Origin: Planctomycetota bacterium
GTDB lineage: Bacteria > Planctomycetota > Phycisphaerae > Phycisphaerales > UBA1924
DNA: 58,454 nt
NCBI GenBank assembly: GCA_018242605.1
Contig: JAFEBP010000005.1
Location: 960,027 to 1,018,480, forward strand
Direction of reading: 5' to 3'
The position numbers and the translations under genes are program-made. The notes under the pieces were generated by a model. The model was not told where the DNA came from. It made no database searches and saw nothing but the letters and a program-made list of their open reading frames with translations. Within the stretch, counting starts at the first letter, position 1. Each line of letters opens with the position of its first letter. Below are positions 10,101 to 19,100 of the stretch, piece after piece.

Positions 10101-13100
10101 CGCGGCCCGATCGCTATCGAGATCCTTGATCAGCACCTCGACGAGAGCAACGCCCTCTTCCCGGCCCGCGACCACCAGCGTGTTGGTCCGCTCGTCGATC
10201 GCCACGGCGATGTCGCCCGCGAGGGCTTGACCGGTGGCGGTGGGCGGCAACCCCTGACGCTTGGTGCCGGGGAGCCGGCGCAACGCCTCGCCCTGCGTGA
10301 ACAACTGATCCACGACCTGCTTGACACGCTGTGCCGACGCGTTGGAGAGCGTGAAGATCCGCACGATCACCGCATCGCCCACCGGAAGCGTGTCAATGAG
10401 ACGCACCATCTCGCGCATCGCATCGACGTTGGCCTGCGTGCTCGCGACAATGACCGAGTTGGCCTCGACGTCGGCGATGAGGCGGATCGGCTTGGAAAGA
10501 TCGACCTGTGCACCGCTCTGATCCACGCCCGCTTTGCTGATGCCCAGTCTCCGCACATGCTCCGCCAAAGCCTTGGCCGGACCGGTGTCGACGGACTGGT
10601 CACTGGGCTTGAGCATGGAAGTCAGCGTGTCCACCACGGGCTTGGCGCTGGCCATCCGAAGGGGAATCACCGCCACGATCTGGTTCGCGTCGACCGGCGC
10701 GACGTCGAGCGCCTTGACCAATGACTCAACCGCTGCGCCGTCGGCCGCGCTGGCCACCACCGCCAAGGCCCGCCTGCTGCTGAGCGTCACGATGGTGATC
10801 GGCTCGGCCACCACGCCGGGTCGGTCCACCGCCTGAGGCTTGGTCAGGCCCATGTCCTCGAGCATCTTCTTGATGTCGGCCGGCGAGTTGTTGTTGATAT
10901 CGATCACGAACACGGACTGATTGAGCCCCGCGACCGGCCCGGTCTTGTCGGTGCCCGGGGGCAGCGTATCGAGTTCATCGATGACCTTCTTGATCTCGGT
11001 CAGCAGCCTATCGCTGCACGCGATGATGAGCGCATTGCCCGCCCGATCCACCTCAACGGCGAGCGTTTCGCCCTGCTGCTTGGCGGTCTCCGTGAACGTG
11101 TTCAGAATCGTCGGGCGGATTCGCCCCGCGGCGATCGTCTTGAGCCGCACGACGTGCGGCATCACGCGGCCGATCTGGCCCTGCTGCTCCAATGTCTCGG
11201 CCAAGGCCTTGATCTGGGCGAACTTCTCGTCGTCCGCGCGAACGATCAACGCGCCCGAAGCGTCGTCACCGATCACCAGCACGCTCCGCGGGCCGATGGT
11301 CGTCTGCTGGGCTCGGTCGAGCTTGTTGAGGTACAACTCGCGGATGGTGGTCGCCACCGCCGTGGGCTTGCCGCTCTTGAGCGCGATGATCCTCGCCGCT
11401 GGCATGTTCGCGAAGCCCGACACGTCCAACTGCTTCACGATCTCTTCGATGCGGGAAAGGTCTCGCGAGCCCGCGAAAACCACCAGCGAGTTGGTCTGCG
11501 GTTCCGCGGAGACCGTCGGGACCCCCTCGGCGTCGACGAGCACGGTGGCTTCGGGGAACTGCTGGTTGCGATTGCCCGGGGCACGCTGCGCCACCGCGCG
11601 TGCCTGCGCCTGGCGCAGTTGCTCTTCGAGCGGGGCGCGGAATCCCTCGTTGAGCGCCTTGGCGATGCTCACCGCGTCGGCGTGGGTCAGCGCGATCACC
11701 GCCAACTGCCGCTTGGTGTCGTATTCCTTGGTGTCGAGCTTGGAGAGCAGCGCACGGATGCCCTCCCACTGGCCCTTGTCCGCCCGGATCACCAGCGAGT
11801 TGCTGAGCGGATCGGGCAGGATGGTCACGTTGCGGGCCGCGGGCGTCACCGCCTCGGGCGCGAAGCGCCCATAGAACACCTTGAGCGCGTTGGCGGTCTG
11901 TTCCGCATTGGCAAACTCGAGCTTCACGAACTCCGTGGCCCGGTCCTGCGCCGCGGGCAGGTCGAGTTCCTTGATGATCTTCTCAATTTCATCGATCTGG
12001 TCCGCCGACGCGTACACCGTGATGGTGTTGTCGGGCCGGGAATAGTCGATGCTGGCCTCGGGCTCGGTCGCGTTGCGGGGCCGGGCGCGGACGACATCCT
12101 GGATCGTTCCCGCAACATCCTGCGCGTCCGCCGCGGCAAGGGTGTAACGGCGGAAGACCTGACCGCTCCGCAGCGGCTCTTTATCGATCTTCTTGACCTG
12201 ATCCATGACCAGGGCAATGGCTTCCTTGCTGCCCGTCAGCATTAGCGAGTTGCTGCGGACAACCGGGGTGACGACCACCTTCACGTTCGGCGGCAGGGCT
12301 GCCTTGACCGCCTGTGCCACATCTTGGGCCCGCGCCGTTGTCAGCGCAACTGTCTCAATATTGGCCTCTTCGGCCTTGGGCGGCGCGTCCAACTGCTTGA
12401 GAAGCGCCGCGACCTCATCAAAGGTGGTGCTGGGCGCCGAAACGATGACCGAGTTGGTGCTCGGCTGGGGCGTGACGTTGACTCGCTCCTGCCCGTCTCC
12501 GTTCTTGGCGAACATCGAGCGGAGCACCTCGGCGGTGTCCTTGGCGGCGCCGTTCTGGAGCACGAACACCTCGATGCGGCGGTCCTTGCCCGCATCGGGC
12601 TGGTCAATCTGAGCGACCAGATCGTGCAGCACCTTCATGTCGCCTTCCTCGGCCGACACGATCAGCACATTGCCGTCCGGGGAGCCGATCACGCTCACCC
12701 CGGGGCCTTCAATTCCCTGGCCCTTGGCGCGATCCATGAAGAACTGCCGCAGGTTTTGGGCCGCGCGGTCCGCGCGGGCGTGGGTCAGCGCCACGGCCTC
12801 GATCAGGCGTTCCTTGCCGGTCGGGCCCGCGTCGAGTTCCTTCACGTACGCCATGGCCTTCTCGACCTGCTCGGTCTTGCCGACGAGAATGACCGCCCGC
12901 CGGAGTTTGTCGATCTGCACGGTCACCGCTGCGGGGTCCGCGCCCCGCCAGGGACGCCAGCCGGGCGTGGAGAACGCGCGTTCAAGCACGGTGCGGATCG
13001 CGGCCAGATCGGCGTTCTTCACCTCGACGGATTTGATCGCCATCGCCGCTCGCTGGATGGGTTCCTGATCGAGCGCGGCGAGCACCTTCTCAACGACCGC

Positions 13101-16100
13101 GATCTGCTCGCCGCGGCCCATCAGCACGATGCTGTTGGAGGCGTCGTTCACTTCGACAAACAACTGGTGCTCATCGCCCTGTTGCTGGCGGTTGGTCACG
13201 GTCGAGGTCCACCGCACCTCGTCGATCATGTTTTTGATGGTCTCGCCCAGATCGCCCACGCGCGCGTTCTTGAGGGGGATGATCTTGAGCTGAAAATCCT
13301 GCGAGGGCGACGGACTGTCGAATGTCTTGACCAGACTCTGCACCTGAGCAAAGTCCTCATCGCTCGAGGAGACCACGAGCGTGCCCGTGCGTTTGTCTCC
13401 CACCACCGCCACGCGGTTGACGACTTTCTGGCCCGGGCGTGCTGAAACGGCGGCGCGATCGGTGAAGAACTTCTGCAGCGCGGTCGCGACGGCTGAAGCG
13501 TCGGCCTTTTCGAGTTTCACGGACCGCACAGGCAGACCGCCTGTTTCCGCGGCGTCCACCTGCGCCACGATCGCCTTGACCTGCGTCACAATGTCCGGAG
13601 CGGCGCGGACCACGAAGATGTTCGAACCGTCCTGGGAGGAAAGAAAAACACGGCTCTTCTTGGCCGGGTCCTTTCCGACGACCACTTCCTCGACGATTCG
13701 CTGCACCACGCTGGGGGTCGCCTGCTGCAGCGTGATGATCGCGAGCTCCGCGTTGGGAGCTTCGGTCGTCGCGTCCGCCGCGGCCAGCAATCGCGTCACT
13801 TCCTCGTGCTGCGCCGCCGAGGCGGTGACGAACAGGCTGTTGGTCCGGGCGTCGGCAACGAACCGGGCGGTGGGCAGTTCGGTGGTGGCCGGCCCTTGAC
13901 GCTGCGCGTCAAGCAACTGGGCAAACGTGCGGGCCAGTTCGTCGGCCGAGGCATGGGTCATTTGATAGCGGCGGATCGCCAAGCGATCCTTCACCGGGCT
14001 CTGGTCCAACGTTTCGATGAGGCGATCGATCAGAGGGATCGCGCTCGCGGGTGCCGAGACGATGAGCGAAGCACCCGTCGCGTCCGCGGTCAGCTTCACG
14101 GAGGCTGGATCGATCCGCCCGGCCACCGGACCCGCTGGACCCGCGAGCGTCACATCGACCGCACGCACGCGCCGGGCCTGCTGGCCGCGCGGTTCGGTGG
14201 AAAACAGGTCCCGCACCGATTGCACCGCCCGCTGCGCCGTGATGTTCGCCAGCGGGTACATCTTGACCGTCACTTCGGCCGCGTTGTCCAGCTGCGCAAT
14301 GCTCGTGATGAGCGAGGCGACGGTGGAGAAATCGGCGTCATTGGCCAGAACGATGAGAGCCGCGCCCGCCGGGTCCGCCGTCACGCTCACCGGTCCCGAA
14401 AAACCGCCCGGGTTGTTGATGCTGTGCCGACCGATCTGCGTCAACGTCTGATTCACCAACTGGGCGATGGGCTGCGCATCGGTCGTTGAAGCGAGCGTCA
14501 CCACATGCACGGCCACCGGCTCGGCGGGCATCTGCTTCTGCAGTTCCGCTGCCAACTCGGCGAGGCGATCGGTGAGCCGCGGCGGACCGACCAGGATGAT
14601 GCTGTTGGTCGCTGAATCGATGGCGATCGTCGCGTCGGTGTCGTCCGGATTGTCGTTGGACGACGGCGGACCAACCACCTCGGGCTCAGTGGCGATGGCC
14701 ATCGCCGCGGCAAAGACCGCCGCCTTGACAGGCACGGGACCGTCGAGATTCCAAAGCAAACTGCTCTTCTTCGGCACGTCCTTGCCCTGACGCTTGAGCA
14801 GCTCATCCGTGGATATCACCTCCACCTTGGCCCCGCCCTGCTGCTCAATGAGGCGTTTGAGCGTGCGGGCCAGCAACTCGGCATCCACACGCGACTTGTC
14901 CACGGGAATCATCCGCAGTTGGCGGGAGGAGTTGACGGTCGCGTTGTCGAGCTTCTTGACCAGTTCATCAACGGTCGCCATCTGGGCCTGACTGCCACGG
15001 ATGATGAGGGAGTTGCTCTGCGCATCAACCCGCACCGTCGGGGGTGCTTCCTTGCCCTTTTCATCAGCGAACACTGCGGAGAGGTTGGCCGCGAGCTCGG
15101 TGGCGTCTGCGTTGCGCAGCGAGATGACCCGCACCGGACGACCGCCATCGGGGCTGGCGCCACCCTCGATGTCGAGTTCAGCAACAACTTGCTCGGCGAC
15201 GTCGAGCACGGCACGAGGACCGCTGATCACGATCGCGTTCATGCGCGGCTCGGCCGCGACGTGCACCTTGGGCTTCTCTTCCGCACCGCGGGCGATCGCC
15301 TGCATCTTGGCCCACTCGGGCAGCTTGTCGAGCGCGGATTCACGGGCCAGCACCTGCTCGAGCACCGGCGCGAGCGATTCCGCGCGGGCGTGCTTGAGCG
15401 TGATGGACTTGACGCCCATGCCTTCCTTGTCCACCGCGACATCGAGTGACTCGATCAGCTTCGCCGCACGTTCAAGCTGCGCCGTGGTGCCCACCACCAC
15501 GATGGTGTTGCTCGCGGGCTCCGGGGTCACCGTCGCGTCGGGCTCTCCGGGGCTAGCCTGGGCCTTGATCGCAGCGGCGACGGCCTTGGCGCTGGTCTCC
15601 GCGCTGCCCTTGCCGAGCCGGAACACGCGGACTTCGGTCGCGGTGGCGATCGAATCCGCGTCCAGTGACTTGATGACGCCGTCGGCGATGGCGATGATCT
15701 CGCGCGGGGCGGACACGATCAGTGTGTTGCTCGCGGCGTCGGCGGTGACCTCGACGAGCTTCTCATCCTCGGCCCCGCCCTTGCCCTGAGACGTGACCAG
15801 TTCGCGTGCCCTTGCCGCCAGAAGGCGTTGCACCACCGGAGCCAGGCGATCGGCCCGGGCCTTGGCGAGCGGGTAGAGCTTCAGGTCGCTCGCGGGCATC
15901 TCGGGCGCCGCGTCGACCTTATTCACAACGTCTTCGACAGCGGCGAATATCTCCGTCGGCCCGCTCACGATGAGCGTTCGCGTCGGAGCATCCACTGAGA
16001 CCGTGACCGGCGCCGCCGCGGACTTGCCGGCGTTACCGAGCGAGCCCGACGTCGCCAGGCTCCGCAGCGTCGCGGCGACGGCGCTCGCATCCGCCCGCTT

Positions 16101-19100
16101 CATGCGATAGGTGCGCAACGTGAGATCGTCGGCGACCTTGGCCTGATCCAGGCTCTTGACGATCTGCTCGAAACCGGCCAGCCGCTTGGCGGGCGCGTCG
16201 ACGATCAGCGAGTTGGTCGCCCGGTCCGCCCGGACGACGACTTCGCGGGCGGGCTTCAAGTCCGGCCGCGGCTGGCGGGTGCGCGGATCCAGCGGCACCG
16301 GGGGCTCGGGGAACATCTGATCAATTGTTTGCCCGAGTTCTTCGGCTCTCGCCACCTTGAGCGGGAAGATGCGGATCTCACGCCCCTCGGCGCCCGCGGC
16401 GTCCATCTCGTTCAAGCGAGCGACGATCGCTTCGATCTCCGGCAGCACGTCGGCCTGCGCGGAGACGATCAGCGTGTTCGTGCCCGGGTCGGCCTCGATC
16501 GTGACCGGCTGCTTTCCGCGCTGCTCCGCGGGGCGCTTGTCGTACTCGCGCTGCAGGACCGCCGCGAGATTCGCGGCGTCGGTCGAACGCAGCCGCATGA
16601 TCCGCATCGGCGGCTTCTCCGCCATCTGGCGGTTGTCCAGGCTCTTGACCAGCGCATCAATGATCGGGAACTGGCTCGGCTGGGCCGCGGCCATGATGGT
16701 GTTGGTCGCCTCGATGACCTCGAACGATGGTTCGGCCCCGCCGCGGATCATCAGCGCTTCGCTGCTCTTGACCAGATCGCGCAGGAATCCGACAACTTCC
16801 TCGGCCTTGGCCACCTTGAGCTCGAGCAATCGCACTTCCCGGGCCGGCCCGGTTTGGCGCTGCAACTCGTCCATCACCTTCGCGAACCGGTCCATCGACT
16901 CCTTGTCGGCCACCACCATCAGCGAGTTGCTGGCCTCGTCGACCGTGACATCGATGGGGTTGGCGCCGGGAATCTGACTGACCTGGGCGTCGTAGATGGC
17001 GAGTGCTCGAGTCCGGACCGCCGCGGCCTTCTGATTGGCGATCGGGATGATCCTCAGGCCCTTCTCCACCGGAACCAGCGAGAGATCGGCGAGCACCTTC
17101 TCAACGGTCTCGAACGTGCGTTGGTCACCGGCAACGATGAGCGTGCCGCTCTTGGGCTCGGTTTCGATCAGCACCTGCACGGGCTGCTTGCCCGGCTGGG
17201 CGGGCTCGGCCATGATGCCCCGATCGCTCATCGCGCGAAGCGTGCGGGCCACGGCGTCAAGACTGGCGCCGTGCACGCGATACGTCTGCAACTGCGCGGC
17301 CGGCGGGAGTTCCACCCGGTCGAGCTTGCCGGCCAGTTCACGCAGGCTCTCCATGCGCTCGGCCGGCGCATCGATGATCAGGGCGTTGCTGTTGGGCTCG
17401 GCTGAAACCTGCACCTCCCGGGGCTGCTTCAGCCAGGGCTGCGGCCGGCCCGTGCGATCGGTGGGGATCGGCGGCTCGGGGTAGAGACGCTCCATCGCCG
17501 AGGCCACGTCCGACGCCTTGGCGACCTTGAGCGGGAAGATCTCGGTAATTCGCTTCGCCGCGGTCTTGTCCTTGTTGATCTCCTCGACGAAGTTCTTGAT
17601 CTCTTCGAACAAGTCGGGGTGCGCGGAGACGATGAGCGTGTTGGTCCCGGCGTCCGCTCGCACCTCGACCGGCTTGGCGCTGCGTTCGGTCTGAGATCGT
17701 TTGCCGTACTGCTCGGTGAGCATCGCGGCGATCGCCACGGACTCGGCGGTGCGCAGCTGCAGAAGCTTGAGAGGAGGCAGGGAGGTGGTTTCCAGCCGGT
17801 CCAATCGCGTCAGGAAGTCGGCGATGACGCGGTGCTGCGGCTCCTCGGCCGTGATCAGCAGCGAGTTGCTCCGCTCGATCACCTGAATCGTCGGGTCGGG
17901 CACCTTGCGGGCGGGATCGACCGGCTCGGCGGCGTGCAGCAGTTCGGTCAGCCCTTCGAGCACCTTTACCGCGGGAACATTGTGAACATCGATCACGCGC
18001 GTCGTGCGCGTCGGCGGCACCAGTTGCTGCGCCTGCGTGAGAGTGTCGGCAAAGAGCCGCACGCCCGCAGCGTTACCGGAGATCACGACACATCCCGACG
18101 CCGCGTCGAGATCGGTCTTGACCGGGCCGGCCTGATCCTGCGACATCCCGGTGGTTCGTTCTGTGTACAGCTTCTGGGCGCGAGCGAGCAGAGCCGCGGA
18201 ATCACCGGTCGCGAGACGCACGACGCGCACGTCGTTGGCGCCGCTCTCCTGGCCGTCGAGTTGTTCCACTAGACCGCTCAGCACCGCGAACTGCCCGGGG
18301 AGCGCACGCACGACCAGGGTCTTAACCTCGTCCGCGGCATCAAACTGCGGCTCCACGAACTGCGAGCCGTCCGCCGGCGTCAGCAACGGCGCAGCCAGTC
18401 GCGACAGCTTCGCCGCGAGCACGCTCGGTCGGCTCTGCTTGAGAGTGAACCGCCGCACTTCCAGGTCCACATTCGCCGCGCTCTGCGTCGAGGTCATGAG
18501 CTGAACGAACTCGTTCAGCGCGACCTTCGGGCCGATCAGCGTAACCGTGCGAGAGTCCTTGTCGAGCATCGCCTGCACGGGCTGGCGTTCGGCCTTCCCG
18601 GTCTTCTGGTACAACTCCTGCACCTTTGCGAGAATCTTGTCGGGCTCGGCGCCCGTGATACGGGCCAGACGGACCTCGCGATCGGCATCGGCGGGAACAT
18701 CCATCGCCGTCACAAGTTGCTCGAAGTTGTCGACATCGGCGTCCGGCCCCGCGACGACGAGGCCCTTGCCATCGGGAGTGACGGCGAACTTGACCACCGA
18801 GTTCTGACGGGGCGAGAGCAGCCGGGACACCACCGCCTCCACTTGCTGCGGCGTGGCGTACTTGAGCTTGATGGTCATCGCCCGACGCTCACGCGTCGCC
18901 GCGGGCGAGCCCGCGGGCCCCGAGCCGGGGTCCAACTGCGACAGGAAGCTCGCGGCCTGAGCGAGCAGACTGGTCGGACCAACGATGCTCACCTTCGAAC
19001 CCTCCGCGATCGGGATGATCGTCGGCCGCTTCTTGGGCTCCAGGCTCGAGAAGAGCGCATTGATCTTCGGCACCGCCGCCTCGGGCGTCATTGAACTGAG

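Noticed and set aside
8514..10724. Long open frame on the plus strand opposite the giant secretin (one of several there)
   Set aside because: High GC with strong third-position bias leaves the antisense frames of this gene open. The translation is low-complexity His/Arg/Gly-rich, without signal, domain or ribosome site.
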